Below, one piece after another: positions 1 through 13,071 of a stretch of DNA of 64,000 nt (positions within the stretch are counted from its first letter, which is position 1; each line of letters begins with the position of its first letter). Origin of the DNA: Petrolisthes cinctipes (Eukaryota; Arthropoda; Malacostraca; Decapoda; Porcellanidae). The notes below the pieces were generated by a model. It worked only from the letters and a program-made list of their open reading frames with translations, had not been told where the DNA came from and searched no databases. The stretch covers positions 868,001-932,000 of the forward strand of contig JAWQEG010000723.1 of NCBI GenBank assembly GCA_033782935.1, in the 5' to 3' direction. Made by a program: the position numbers and the translations under genes.

Positions 1-1017
1 ACTCTAACACGGAGTAGGCATGTACAGATCGCTTTTGGGACCCCTAAATATCGAATTTTCGGGTGTTTTAGGACTGAATTTGATATATCGACTTTTGGGC
101 ACCTAAAAGATCGATTTTTAGAATGTTTTTAGCCTATATTTAGAAAATATTCTAGCACTGAGTAGGCATGTACAGATTGCTTCTGGGACCCCAAAATATT
201 GAATTTTCGGGTGTTTTGAGCCTGAATTTGAGATATAAACGGGTACAGATGATACATGCACATATTGACTTTGGGCACCAAAAATATAGATTTTCAGCAT
301 GTTTTGGGCCTGAAATTTGAAAATAATCTAAGACGGAGTAGGCATGTACAGATCGCTTCTGGGACCCCAAAATATTGAATTTTCGGGTGTTTAGGGCCAG
401 AATTTGAGATATAAACGGGTATAGAAGATGCATGCACATATCGACTTTTGGGCACCTAAAAGATCGATTTTCAGTATGTTTTTGGCCTGTATTTTGAAAA
501 TACTCTAACACGGAGTAGGCATGTACAGATACCTTCTGGGACCTCTAAATATCGAATTTTCGGGTGTTTTGGGACTGAATTTGAGATATAAACGGGTACA
601 GAAGATGCATGCACATATCGACTTTTGGGCACATAAAAGATCGATTTTCGGTATGTTTTTGGCCTGTATTTTGAAAATACTCTTACACGGAGTAGGCATG
701 TACAGATACCTTCTGGGACCTCTAAATATCGAATTTTCGGGTGTTTTGGGACTGAATTTGAGATATCGATTTTTTGGCACCTAAAATGTCGATTTTTAGC
801 ATGTTTTTAGCCTATATTTTGAAAATATTCTTGCACTGTGTAGACATGTACAGATTGCTTCTGGGACCCCAAAATATTGAATTTTCGGGTGTTTTGAGCC
901 TGAATTTGAGATATAAACGGGTACAGAAGATGCATGCACATATCGACTTTTGTGCACCTAAAAGATCGATTTTCAGTATGTTTTGAGCATGTATTTTGAA
1001 AATACTCTAACACGGAG

Positions 1018-2450
1018 TAGGCATGTACAGATCGCTTTTGGGACCCCTAAATATCGAATTTTCGGGTGTTTTGGGACTGAATTTGATATATCGACTTTTG
1101 GGCACCTAAAAGATCGATTTTTAGAATGTTTTTAGCCTATATTTAGAAAATATTCTAGCACTGAGTAGGCATGTACAGATTGCTTCTGGGACCCAAAAAA
1201 TATTGAATTTTCGGGTGTTTTGAGCCTGAATTTGAGATATAAACGGGTACAGATGATACATGCACATATTGACTTTGGGCACCAAAAATATAGATTTTCA
1301 GCATGTTTTGGGCCTGAAATTTGAAAATAATCTAAGACGGAGTAGGCATGTACAGATCGCTTCTGGGACCCCAAAATATTGAATTTTCGGGTGTTTAGGG
1401 CCAGAATTTGAGATATAAACGGGTATAGAAGATGCATGCACATATCGACTTTTGGGCACCTAAAAGATCGATTTTCAGTATGTTTTTGGCCTGTATTTTG
1501 AAAATACTCTAACACGGAGTAGGCATGTACAGATACCTTCTGGGACCTCTAAATATCGAATTTTCGGGTGTTTTGGGACTGAATTTGAGATATCGATTTT
1601 TTGGCACCTAAAATGTCGATTTTTAGCATGTTTTTAGCCTATATTTTGAAAATATTCTAGCACTGTGTAGGCATGTACAGATTGCTTCTGGGACCCCTAA
1701 ATATCGAATTTTCGGGTGTTTTGGGACTGTATTTGAGATATCGACTTTTTGGCACCTAAAAGATCGATTTTTAGCATGTTTTTAGCCTATATTTTGAAAA
1801 TATTCTAGCACTGAGTAGGCATGTACAGATTGCTTCTGGGACCCCAAAATATTGAATTTTCGGGTGTTTTGAGCCTGAATTTGAGATATAAACGGGTACA
1901 AAAGATACATGCACATATTGACTTTGGGCACCAAAAATATCGATTTTTAGCATGTTTTGGGCCTGAATTTTGAAAATACTCTAACACGGAGTAGGCATGT
2001 ACAGATCGCTTCTGGGACCCCAAAATATCGAATTTTCGGGTGTTTAGGGCCTGAATTTGAGATATAAACGGGTAAAGAAGATACATGCACATATTGACTT
2101 TGGGCATCTAAAATATCGATTTTCAGCATGTTTTGGGCCTGTATTTTGAAAATACTCTAACACTGAGTAGGCATGTACAGATTGCTTCTGGGTCCCCAAA
2201 ATATTGAATTTTCTGGTGTTTTGAGCCTGAATTTGAGATATAAACTGGTACTGAAGATGCATGCACATATCGACTTTTGTGCACCTAAAAGATCGATTTT
2301 CAGTATGTTTTGAGCATGTATTTTGAAAATACTCTAACACAGAGTAGGCATGTACAGATCGCTTCTGGGACCCCTAAATATCGAATTTTCGGGTGTTTTG
2401 GGACTGAATTTGAGATATCGACTTTTTGGCACCTAAAAGATCGATTATTA
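1018..2450 (+). repeat. Zone I duplicated segment, first copy (offset about 3950 bp)
   Basis: Monomer starts and marker variants here match those starting at about 4968. Shared marks include 'gcttttgggacccctaaat' with 'tttgatatatcg', the 'ttttagaatg' ending, and the 'tttctggtgttttgagcc' / 'aaactggtactgaag' C2 variant near 2210-2250 and 6160-6200. A one-base length difference lies near 1193 (one extra a). The same head segment also occurs at the very start of the window. Confidence 0.75.
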
Positions 2451-3990
2451 GCATGTTTTTAGCCTATATTTAGAAAATATTCTAGCACTGAGTAGGCATG
2501 TACAGATTGCTTCTGGGACCCCAAAATATTGAATTTTCGGGTGTTTTGAGCCTGAATTTGAGATATAAACGGGTACAGAAGATACATGCACATATTGACT
2601 TTGGGCACCAAAAATATCGATTTTCAACATGTTTTGGGCCTGAATTTTGAAAATACTCTAACACGGAGTAGGCATGTACAGATCGCTTCTGGGACCCCAA
2701 AATATCGAATTTTCGGGTGTTAAGGGCCAGAATTTGAGATATAAACGGGTACAGAAGATGCATGCACATATCGACTTTTGGGCACCTAAAAGATCGATTT
2801 TCAGTATGTTTTTGGCCTGTATTTTGAAAATACTCTAACACGGAGTAGGCATGTACAGATTCCTTCTGGGACCTCTAAATATCGAATTTTCGGGTGTTTT
2901 GGGACTGAATTTGAGATATCGATTTTTTGGCACCTAAAATGTCGATTTTTAGCATGTTTTTAGCCTATATTTTGAAAATATTCTAGCACTGTGTAGGCAT
3001 GTACAGATTGCTTCTGGGACCCCTAAATATCGAATTTTCGGGTGTTTTGGGACTGAATTTGAGATATCGACTTTTTGGCACCTAAAAGATCGATTTTTAG
3101 CATGTTTTTAGCCTATATTTTGAAAATATTCTAGCACTGAGTAGGCATGTACAGATTGCTTCTGGGACCCCAAAATATTAAATTTTCGGGTGTTTTGAGC
3201 CTGAATTTGAGATATAAACGGGTACAGAAGATACATGCACATATTGACTTTGGGCACCAAAATATCGATTTTCAGCATGTTTTGGGCCTGAATTTTGAAA
3301 ATACTCTAACACGGAGTAGGCATGTACAGATACCTTCTGGGACCTCTAAATATCGAATTTTCGGGTGTTTTGGGACTGAATTTCAGATATCGAGTTTTTG
3401 GCACCTAAAATGTCGATTTTTAGCATGTTTTTAGCCTATATTTTGAAAATATTCTAGCACTGTGTACGCATGTACAGATTGCTTCTGGGACCCCAAGATA
3501 TTGAATTTTCGGGTGTTTTGAGCCTGAATTTGAGATATAAACGGGTACAGAAGATACATGCACATATTGACTTTGGGCATCTAAAATATTGATTTTCAGC
3601 ATGTTTTGGGCCTGTATTTTGAAAATACTCTAACACTGAGTAGGCATGTACAGATTGCTTCTGGGACCCCAAAATATTGAATTTTCGGGTGTTTTGAGCC
3701 TGAATTTGAGATATAAACGGGTACTGAAGATGCATGCACATATCGACTTTTGTGCACCTAAAAGATAGATTTTCAGTATGTTTTGAGCATGTATTTTGAA
3801 AATACTCTAACACTGAGTAGGCATGTACAGATCGCTTCTGGGACCCCAAAATATCGAATTTTCGGGTGTTTAGGGCCAGAATTTGAGATATAAACGGGTA
3901 TAGAAGATGCATGCACATATCGACTTTTGGGCACCTAAAAGATCGATTTTCAGTATGTTTTTGGCCTGTATTTTGAAAATACTCTAACAC
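2340..3990 (+). repeat. Zone I duplicated segment, 5453-bp offset, first copy
   Basis: Marker variants match the stretch at about 7793-9443: 'gatcgattattagcatg', 'gattttcaacatg', 'caaaatattaaattttcg', 'tttcagatatcgag', 'gtgtacgcatgtac' and 'cccaagatattg' occur in the same order and spacing. The offset is close to 4953 plus one trimer (501), as expected if the duplication register slipped by one trimer. Confidence 0.75.
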
Positions 3991-4967
3991 GGAGTAGGCA
4001 TGTACAGATACCCTCTGGGACCTCTAAATATCGAATTTTCGGGTGTTTTGGGACTGAATTTGAGATATCGATTTTTTGGCACCTAAAATTGCGATTTTTA
4101 GCATGTTTTTAGCCTATATTTTGAAAATATTCTAGCACTGTGTAGGCATGTACAGATTGCTTCTGGGACCCCTAAATATCGAATTTTCGGGTGTTTTGGG
4201 ACTGAATTTGAGATATCGACTTTTTGGCACCTAAAAGATCGATTTTTAGCATGTTTTTAGCCTATATTTTGAAAATATTCTAGCACTGAGTAGGCATGTA
4301 CAGATTGCTTCTGGGACCCCAAAATATTAAATTTTCGGGTGTTTTGAGCCTGAATTTGAGATATAAACGGGTACAGAAGATACATGCACATATTGACTTT
4401 GGGCACCAAAAATATCGATTTTCAGCATGTTTTGGGTCTGAATTTTGAAAATACTCTAACACGGAGTAGGCATGTACAGATACCTTCTGGGACCTCTAAA
4501 TATCGAATTTTCGGGTGTTTTGGGACTGAATTTCAGATATCGAGTTTTTGGCACCTAAAATGTCGATTTTTAGCATGTTTTTAGCCTATATTTTGAAAAT
4601 ATTCTAGCACTGTGTAGGCATGTACAGATTGCTTCTGGGACCCCAAGATATTGAATTTTCGGGTGTTTTGAGCCTAAATTTGAGATATAAACGGGTACAG
4701 AAGATACATGCACATATTGACTTTGGGCATCTAAAATATTGATTTTCAGCATGTTTTGGGCCTGTATTTTGAAAATACTCTAACACTGAGTAGGCATGTA
4801 CAGATTGCTTCTGGGACCCCAAAATATTGAATTTTCGGGTGTTTTGAGCCTGAATTTGAGATATAAACGGGTACTGAAGATGCATGCACATATCGACTTT
4901 TGTGCACCTAAAAGATAGATTTTCAGTATGTTTTGAGCATGTATTTTGAAAATACTCTAACACGGAG

Positions 4968-6400
4968 TAGGCATGTACAGATCGCTTTTGGGACCCCTAA
5001 ATATCGAATTTTCGGGTGTTTTGGGACTGAATTTGATATATCGACTTTTGGGCACCTAAAAGATCGATTTTTAGAATGTTTTTAGCCTATATTTAGAAAA
5101 TATTCTAGCACTGAGTAGGCATGTACAGATTGCTTCTGGGACCCCAAAATATTGAATTTTCGGGTGTTTTGAGCCTGAATTTGAGATATAAACGGGTACA
5201 GATGATACATGCACATATTGACTTTGGGCACCAAAAATATAGATTTTCAGCATGTTTTGGGCCTGAAATTTGAAAATAATCTAAGACGGAGTAGGCATGT
5301 ACAGATCGCTTCTGGGACCCCAAAATATTGAATTTTCGGGTGTTTAGGGCCAGAATTTGAGATATAAACGGGTATAGAAGATGCATGCACATATCGACTT
5401 TTGGGCACCTAAAAGATCGATTTTCAGTATGTTTTTGGCCTGTATTTTGAAAATACTCTAACACGGAGTAGGCATGTACAGATACCTTCTGGGACCTCTA
5501 AATATCGAATTTTCGGGTGTTTTGGGACTGAATTTGAGATATCGATTTTTTGGCACCTAAAATGTCGATTTTTAGCATGTTTTTAGCCTATATTTTGAAA
5601 ATATTCTAGCACTGTGTAGGCATGTACAGATTGCTTCTGGGACCCCTAAATATCGAATTTTCGGGTGTTTTGGGACTGAATTTGAGATATCGACTTTTTG
5701 GCACCTAAAAGATCGATTTTTAGCATGTTTTTAGCCTATATTTTGAAAATATTCTAGCACTGAGTAGGCATGTACAGATTGCTTCTGGGACCCCAAAATA
5801 TTGAATTTTCGGGTGTTTTGAGCCTGAATTTGAGATATAAACGGGTACAGAAGATACATGCACATATTGACTTTGGGCACCAAAAATATCGATTTTTAGC
5901 ATGTTTTGGGCCTGAATTTTGAAAATACTCTAACACGGAGTAGGCATGTACAGATCGCTTCTGGGACCCCAAAATATCGAATTTATCGGGTGTTTAGGGC
6001 CTGAATTTGAGATATAAACGGGTAAAGAAGATACATGCACATATTGACTTTGGGCATCTAAAATATCGATTTTCAGCATGTTTTGGGCCTGTATTTTGAA
6101 AATACTCTAACACTGAGTAGGCATGTACAGATTGCTTCAAGGACCCCAAAATATTGAATTTTCTGGTGTTTTGAGCCTGAATTTGAGATATAAACTGGTA
6201 CTGAAGATGCATGCACATATCGACTTTTGTGCACCTAAAAGATCGATTTTCAGTATGTTTTGAGCATGTGTTTTGAAAATACTCTAACACAGAGTAGGCA
6301 TGTACAGATCGCTTCTGGGACCCCTAAATATCGAATTTTCAGGTGTTTTGGGACTGAATTTGAGATATCGACTTTTTGGCACCTAAAAGATCGATTATTA
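4968..6400 (+). repeat. Zone I duplicated segment, second copy
   Basis: This is the downstream partner of the segment at about 1018-2450 and is also related to bases 1-750 at an offset of 4953. Copy-specific changes include one inserted base in 'gaatttatcgggtg' near 5984 and 'gcttcaaggacccc' near 6137. These small differences show the copies have started to diverge. Confidence 0.75.
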
Positions 6401-7792
6401 GCATGTTTTTAGCCTATATTTAGAAAATATTCTAGCACTGAGTAGGCATGTACAGATTGCTTCTGGGACCCCAAAATATTGAATTTTCGGGTGTTTTGAG
6501 CCTGAATTTGAGATATAAACGAGTACAGAAGATACATGCACATATTGACTTTGGGCATCTAAAATATCGATTTTCAGCTTGTTTTGGGCCTAAATTTTGA
6601 AAATACTCTAACACGGAGTAGGCATGAACAGATTGCTTCTGGGACCCCAAAATATTGAATTTTTGGGTGTTTTGAGCCTGAATTTGAGATATAAACGGGT
6701 ACTGAAGATGCATGCACATATCGACTTTTGTGCACCTAAAAGATCGACTTTCAGTATGTTTTGAGCATGTATTTTGAAAATACTCTAACACGGAGTAGGC
6801 ATGTACAGATCGCTTCTGGGACCCATAAATATCGAATTTTCGGGTGTTTTGGGACTGAATTTGAGATATCGACTTTTTGGCACCTAAAAGATCGATTTTT
6901 ATCATGTTTTTAGCCTATATTTTGAAAATATTCTAGCACTGAGTAGGCATGTACAGATTGCTTCTGGGACCCCAAAATATTGAATTTTCGGGTGTTTTGA
7001 GCCTGAATTTGAGATATAAACGGGTACAGAAGATACATGCACATATTGACTTTGGGCACCAAAAATATCGATTTTCAGCATGTTTTGGGGCTGAATTTTG
7101 AAAATACTCTAACACGGAGTAGGCATGTACAGATCGCTTCTGGAACCCCAAAATATCGAATTTTCGGGTGTTTAGGGCCAAAATTTGAGATATAAACGGG
7201 TACAGAAGATGCATGCACATTTCGACTTTTGGGCACCTAAAAGATCGATTTTCAGTATGTTTTTGGCCTGTATTTTGAAAATACTCTAACACGGAGTAAG
7301 CATATACAGATACCTTCTGGGACCTCTAAATATCGAATTTTCGGGTGTTTTGGGACTGAATTTGAGATATCGATTTTTTTGGCACCTAAAATGTCGATTT
7401 TTATCATGTTTTTAGCCTATATTTTGAAAATATTCTAGCACTGTGTAGGCATGTACAGATTGCTTCTGGGACCCCAAAATATTGAATTATCGGGTGTTTT
7501 GAGCCTGAATTTGAGATATAAACGGGTACAGAAGATACATGCACATATTGACTTTGGGCATCTAAAATATCGATTTAGGCATGTTTTGGGGCTGTATTTT
7601 GAAAATACTCTAACACTGAGTAGGCATGTACAGATTGCTTCAGGGACCCCAAAATATTGAATTTTCTGGTGTTTTGAGCCTGAATTTGAGATATAAACTG
7701 GTACTGAAGATGCATGCACATATCGACTTTTGTGCACCTAAAAGATCGATTTTCAGTATGTTTTGAGCATGTATTTTGAAAATACTCTAACA

Positions 7793-9443
7793 CAGAGTAG
7801 GCATGTACAGATCGCTTCTGGGACCTCTAAATATCGAATTTTCGGGTGTTTTGGGACTGAATTTGAGATATCGACTTTTTGGCACCTAAAAGATCGATTA
7901 TTAGCATGTTTTTAGCCTATATTTAGAAAATATTCTAGCACTGAGTAGGCATGTACAGATTGCTTCTGGGACCCCAAAATATTGAATTTTCGGGTGTTTT
8001 GAGCCTGAATTTGAGATATAAACGGGTACAGAAGATACATGCACATATTGACTTTGGGCACCAAAAATATCGATTTTCAACATGTTTTGGGCCTGAATTT
8101 TGAAAATACTCTAACACGGAGTAGGCATGTACAGATCGCTTCTGGGACCCCAAAATATTGAATTATCGGGTGTTTTAAGCCTGAATTTGAGATATAAACG
8201 GGTACAGAAGATGCATGCACATATCGACTTTTGGGCACCTAAAAGATCGATTTTCAGTATGTTTTTGGCCTGTATTTTGAAAATACTCTAACACGGAGTA
8301 GGCATGTACAGATACCTTCTGGGACCTCTAAATATCGAATTTTCGGGTGTTTTGGGACTGAATTTGAGATATCGATTTTTTGGCACCTAAAATGTCGATT
8401 TTTAGCATGTTTTTAGCCTATATTTTGAAAATATTCTAGCACTGTGTAGGCATGTACAGATTGCTTCTGGGACCCCTAAATATCGAATTTTCGGGTGTTT
8501 TGGGACTGAATTTGAGATATCGACTTTTTTGCACCTAAAAGATCGATTTTTAGCATGTTTTTAGCCTATATTTTGAAAATATTCTAGCACTGAGTAGGCA
8601 TGTACAGATTGCTTCTGGGACCCCAAAATATTAAATTTTCGGGTGTTTTGAGCCTGAATTTGAGATATAAACGGGTACAGAAGATACATGCACATATTGA
8701 CTTTGGGCACCAAAATATCGATTTTCAGCATGTTTTGGGCCTGAATTTTGAAAATACTCTAAAACGGAGTAGGCATGTACAGATACCTACTGGGACCTCT
8801 AAATATCGAATTTTCGGGTGTTTTGGGACTGAATTTCAGATATCGAGTTTTTGGCACCTAAAATGTCGATTTTTAGCATGTTTTTAGCCTATATTTTGAA
8901 AATATTCTAGCACTGTGTACGCATGTACAGATTGCTTCTGGGACCCCAAGATATTGAATTTTCGGGTGTTTTGAGCCTGAATTTGAGATGTAAACGGGTA
9001 CAGAAGATACATGCACATATTGACTTTGGGCATCTAAAATATTGATTTTCAGCATGTTTTGGGCCTGTATTTTGAAAATACTCTAACACTGAGTAGGCAT
9101 GTACAGATTGCTTCTGGGACCCCAAAATATTGAATTTTCGGGTGTTTTGAGCCTGAATTTGAGATATAAACGGGTACTGAAGATGCATGCACATATCGAC
9201 TTTTGTGCACCTAAAAGATAGATTTTCAGTATGTTTTGAGCATGTATTTTGAAAATACTCTAACACGGAGTAGGCATGTACAGATCGCTTCTGGGACCCC
9301 AAAATATCGAATTTTCGGGTGTTTAGGGCCAGAATTTGAGATATAAACGGGTACAGAAGATGCATGCACATATCGACTTTTGGGCACCTAAAAGATCGAT
9401 TTTCAGTATGTTTTTGGCCTGTATTTTGAAAATACTCTAACAC
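7793..9443 (+). repeat. Zone I duplicated segment, 5453-bp offset, second copy
   Basis: This is the partner of about 2340-3990, with the same ordered rare variants. Private changes include 'gatacctactgggac' near 8783 and 'gagatgtaaacggg' near 8987. It ends close to the start of the 1503-bp tandem block. Confidence 0.75.
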
Positions 9444-9594
9444 GGAGTAGGCATGTACAGATACCTTCTGGGACCTCTAAATATCGAATTTTCGGGTGTT
9501 TTGGGACTGAATTTGAGATATCGATTTTTTGGCACCTAAAATGTCGATTTTTAGCATGTTTTTAGCCTATATTTTGAAAATATTCTAGCACTGT

Positions 9595-11097
9595 GTAGGC
9601 ATGTACAGATACCTTCTGGGACCTCTAAATATCGAATTTTCGGGTGTTTTGGGACTGAATTTCAGATATCGAGTTTTTGGCACCTAAAATGTCGATTTTT
9701 AGCATGTTTTTAGCCTATATTTTGAAAACATTCTAGCACTGTGTAGGCATGTACAGATTGCTTCTGGGACCCCAAGATATTGAATTTTCGGGTGTTTTGA
9801 GCCTGAATTTGAGATATAAACGGGTACAGAAGATACATGCACATATTGACTTTGGGCATCTAAAATATTGATTTTCAGCATGTTTTGGGCCTGTATTTTG
9901 AAAATACTCTAACACGGAGTAGGCATGTACAGATTGCTTCTGGGACCCCAAAATATTGAATTTTCGGGTGTTTTGAGCCTGATTTTGAGATATAAACGGG
10001 TACTGAAGAAGCATGCACATATCGACTTTTGTGCACCTAAAAGATAGATTTTCAGTATGTTTTGAGCATGTATTTTGAAAATACTCTAACACGGAGTAGG
10101 CATGTACAGATTGCTTCTGGGACCCCTAAATATCGAATTTTCGGGTGTTTTGGGACTGAATTTAAGATATCGACTTTTTGGCACCTAAAAGATCGATTTT
10201 TAGAATGTTTTTAGCCTATATTTTGAAAATATTCTAGCACTGAGTAGGCATGTACAGATTGCTTCTGGGACCCCAAAATATTGAATTTTCGGGTGTTTTG
10301 AGCCTGCATTTGAGATATAAACGGGTACAGGAGATACATGCACATATTGACTTTGGGCACCAAAAATATCGATTTTCAGCATGTTTTGGGCCTGAATTTT
10401 GAAAATACTCTAACACGGAGTAGGCATGTACAGATCGTTTCTGGGACCCCAAAATATCGAATTTTCGGGTGTTTAGTGCCAGAATTTGAGATATAAACAG
10501 GTACAGAAGATGCATGCACATATCGACTTTTGGGCACCTAAAAGATCGATTTTCAGTATGTTTTTGGCCTGTATTTTGAAAATACTCTAACACGGAGTAG
10601 GCATGTACAGATACCTTCTGGGACCTCTAAATATCGAATTTTCGGGTGTTTTGGGACTGAATTTGAGATATCGATTTTTTGGCACCTAAAATGTCGATTT
10701 TTAGCATGTTTTTAGCCTATATTTTGAAAATATTCTAGCACTGTGTAGGCATGTACAGATTGCTTCTGGGACCCCAAAATATTGAATTTTCGGGTGTTTT
10801 GAGCCTGAATTTGAGATATAAACGGGTACAGAAGATACATGCACATATTGACTTTGGGCACCAAAAATATCGATTTTCCGCATGTTTTGGGCCTGAATTT
10901 TGAAAATACTCTAACACGGAGTAGGCATGTACAGATCGCTTCTGGGACCCCAAAATATGGAATTTTTGGGTGTTTAGGGACAGAATTTGAGATATAAACG
11001 GGTACAGAAGATGCATGCACATATCGACTTTTGGGCACCTAAAAGATCGATTTTCAGTATATTTTTGGCTTGTATTTTGAAAATACTCTAACACGGA
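9595..11097 (+). repeat. 1503-bp higher-order unit (9-mer), copy 1
   Basis: The nine monomers have lengths 148, 176, 177 three times over (S2-B2-C2-S1-B1-C1-S2-B1-C1 by diagnostic bases). Rare markers shared with copy 2 include 'cctgattttgagatat', 'actgaagaagcatgcac', 'gcctgcatttgagatat', 'acaggagatacatg', 'gtttagtgccag', 'tttccgcatg', 'aatatggaatttttggg' and 'cagtatatttttggctt'. Copy 2 follows directly. Confidence 0.88.
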
Positions 11098-12600
11098 GTA
11101 GGCATGTACAGATACCTTCTGGGACCTCTAAATATCGAATTTTCGGGTGTTTTGGGACTGAATTTCAGATATCGAGTTTTTGGCACCTAAAATGTCGATT
11201 TTTAGCATGTTTTTAGCCTATATTTTGAAAATATTCTAGCACTGTGTACGCATGTACAGATTGCTTCTGGGACCCCAAGATATTGAATTTTCGGGTGTTT
11301 TGAGCCTGAATTTGAGATATAAACGGGTACAGAAGATACATGCACATATTGACTTTGGGCATCTAAAATATTGATTTTCAGCATGTTTTGGGCCTGTATT
11401 TTGAAAATACTCTAACACGGAGTAGGCATGTACAGATTGCTTCTGGGACCCCAAAATATTGAATTTTCGGGTGTTTTGAGCCTGATTTTGAGATATAAAC
11501 GGGTACTGAAGAAGCATGCACATATCGACTTTTGTGCACCTAAAAGATAGATTTTCAGTATGTTTTGAGCATGTATTTTGAAAATACTCTAACACGGAGT
11601 AGGCATGTACAGATTGCTTCTGGGACCCCTAAATATCGAATTTTCGGGTGTTTTGGGACTGAATTTAAGATATCGACTTTTTGGCACCTAAAAGATCGAT
11701 TTTTAGAATGTTTTTAGCCTATATTTTGAAAATATTCTAGCACTGAGTAGGCATGTACAGATTGCTTCTGGGACCCCAAAATATTGAATTTTCGGGTGTT
11801 TTGAGCCTGCATTTGAGATATAAACGGGTACAGGAGATACATGCACATATTGACTTTGGGCACCAAAAATATCGATTTTCAGCATGTTTTGGGCCTGAAT
11901 TTTGAAAATACTCTAACACGGAGTAGGCATGTACAGATCGTTTCTGGGACCCCAAAATATCGAATTTTCGGGTGTTTAGTGCCAGAATTTGAGATATAAA
12001 CAGGTACAGAAGATGCATGCACATATCGACTTTTGGGCACCTAAAAGATCGATTTTCAGTATGTTTTTGGCCTGTATTTTGAAAATACTCTAACACGGAG
12101 TAGGCATGTACAGATACCTTCTGGGACCTCTAAATATCGAATTTTCGGGTGTTTTGGGACTGAATTTGAGATATCGATTTTTTGGCACCTAAAATGTCGA
12201 TTTTTAGCATGTTTTTAGCCTATATTTTGAAAATATTCTAGCACTGTGTAGGCATGTACAGATTGCTTCTGGGACCCCAAAATATTGAATTTTCGGGTGT
12301 TTTGAGCCTGAATTTGAGATATAAACGGGTACAGAAGATACATGCACATATTGACTTTGGGCACCAAAAATATCGATTTTCCGCATGTTTTGGGCCTGAA
12401 TTTTGAAAATACTCTAACACGGAGTAGGCATGTACAGATCGCTTCTGGGACCCCAAAATATGGAATTTTTGGGTGTTTAGGGACAGAATTTGAGATATAA
12501 ACGGGTACAGAAGATGCATGCACATATCGACTTTTGGGCACCTAAAAGATCGATTTTCAGTATATTTTTGGCTTGTATTTTGAAAATACTCTAACACGGA
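11098..12600 (+). repeat. 1503-bp higher-order unit (9-mer), copy 2
   Basis: This is a direct tandem copy of 9595-11097 with the same list of rare markers at +1503. Differences are few, such as 'gtgtacgcatg' here against 'gtgtaggcatg' in copy 1, and 'gaaaatattc' near 11230 against 'gaaaacattc' near 9727. The repeat register breaks just after 12600, where an S2/S1/B2 chimeric short monomer begins. Confidence 0.88.
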
Positions 12601-12748
12601 GTAGGCATGTACAGATACCTTCTGGGACCTCTAAATATCGAATTTTCGGGTGTTTTGTGACTGAATTTGAGATATCGACTTTTTGGCACCTAAAAGATCG
12701 ATTTTTAGCATGTTTTGGGCCTGTATTTTGAAAATACTCTAACACTGA
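12601..12748 (+). repeat. Chimeric short monomer (S front, B2 back)
   Basis: The front is S2-like ('gataccttctgggacctc'), the middle S1-like ('gatatcgacttttt', 'aaaagatcgattttta'), and the end B2-like ('gcatgttttgggcctgta', 'ctaacactgagtagg'). It is 148 bp and is followed directly by C2, so one B monomer is missing from the usual order. Related chimeras occur near 15725, 17857, 19007, 22780, 30532 and 49742. Confidence 0.8.
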
Positions 12749-12925
12749 GTAGGCATGTACAGATTGCTTCTGGGACCCCAAAATATTGAATTTTCGGGTG
12801 TTTTGAGCCTGAATTTGAGATATAAACGGGTACTGAAGATGCATGCACATATCGACTTTTGTGCACCTAAAAGATCGATTTTCAGTATGTTTTGAGCATG
12901 TATTTTGAAAATACTCTAACACGGA

Positions 12926-13071
12926 GTAGGCATGTACAGATCGCTTCTGGGACCCCTAAATATCGAATTTTCGGGTGTTTTGGGACTGAATTTGAGATAT
13001 CGACTTTTTGGCACCTAAAAGATCGATTTTTAGCATGTTTTTAGCCTATATTTTGAAAATATTCTAGCACT
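12926..13071 (+). repeat. Reference monomer S1 (short class, 148 bp when intact)
   Basis: S1 is recognised by 'gatcgcttctgggacccc' near its start, then 'gagatatcgacttttt', 'aaaagatcgattttta' and 'gcatgtttttagcctat', with the end 'attctagcactg'. It lacks the 29-bp segment of the long monomers. In this copy the end is fused to the next monomer through the 10-bp deletion ('cactgtacag'), so it is 2 bases short of 148. Intact S1 copies end 'gcactgagtagg', for example near 30356 and 45876. Confidence 0.88.

Larger units (their letters stand above)
1..9594 (+). repeat. Array zone I: 501-bp trimers without the 10-bp junction deletion
   Basis: All S-to-next-monomer junctions I read here keep the full 'gtaggcat' (or 'gtacgcat') start; none is the 'cactgtacag' form common further right. 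Local markers include 'gatatatcgacttttggg' with 'ttttagaatg', 'cccaagatattg', and 'tttcagatatcgag'. The zone contains displaced near-copies: the start of the window recurs at +4953, the stretch from about 1018 to 2450 recurs about 3950 bp later, and about 2340-3990 recurs 5453 bp later. No gene or other insert is seen. Confidence 0.85.

Noticed and set aside
152..511. Minus-strand open frames of 60-178 codons, repeated across the window, as protein-coding genes.
   Set aside because: They lie entirely in tandem satellite, follow the repeat phase, begin and end at arbitrary points of the monomer, overlap each other in several frames, and show no recognisable domain. They are composition and length artefacts.
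521..784. Plus-strand open frames of 60-95 codons as small genes.
   Set aside because: They have the same repeat origin. They vary in length with single-base changes between copies, with no conserved start context or promoter.
12963..12978. A CENP-B box-like word in 'ttcgggtgttttggg'.
   Set aside because: The known core is TTCG, four any, A, two any, CGGG. This word has T in place of A and TGGG in place of CGGG, so two essential positions fail. The 'aaacggg' word of long monomers also fails at two positions of the TTCG part.
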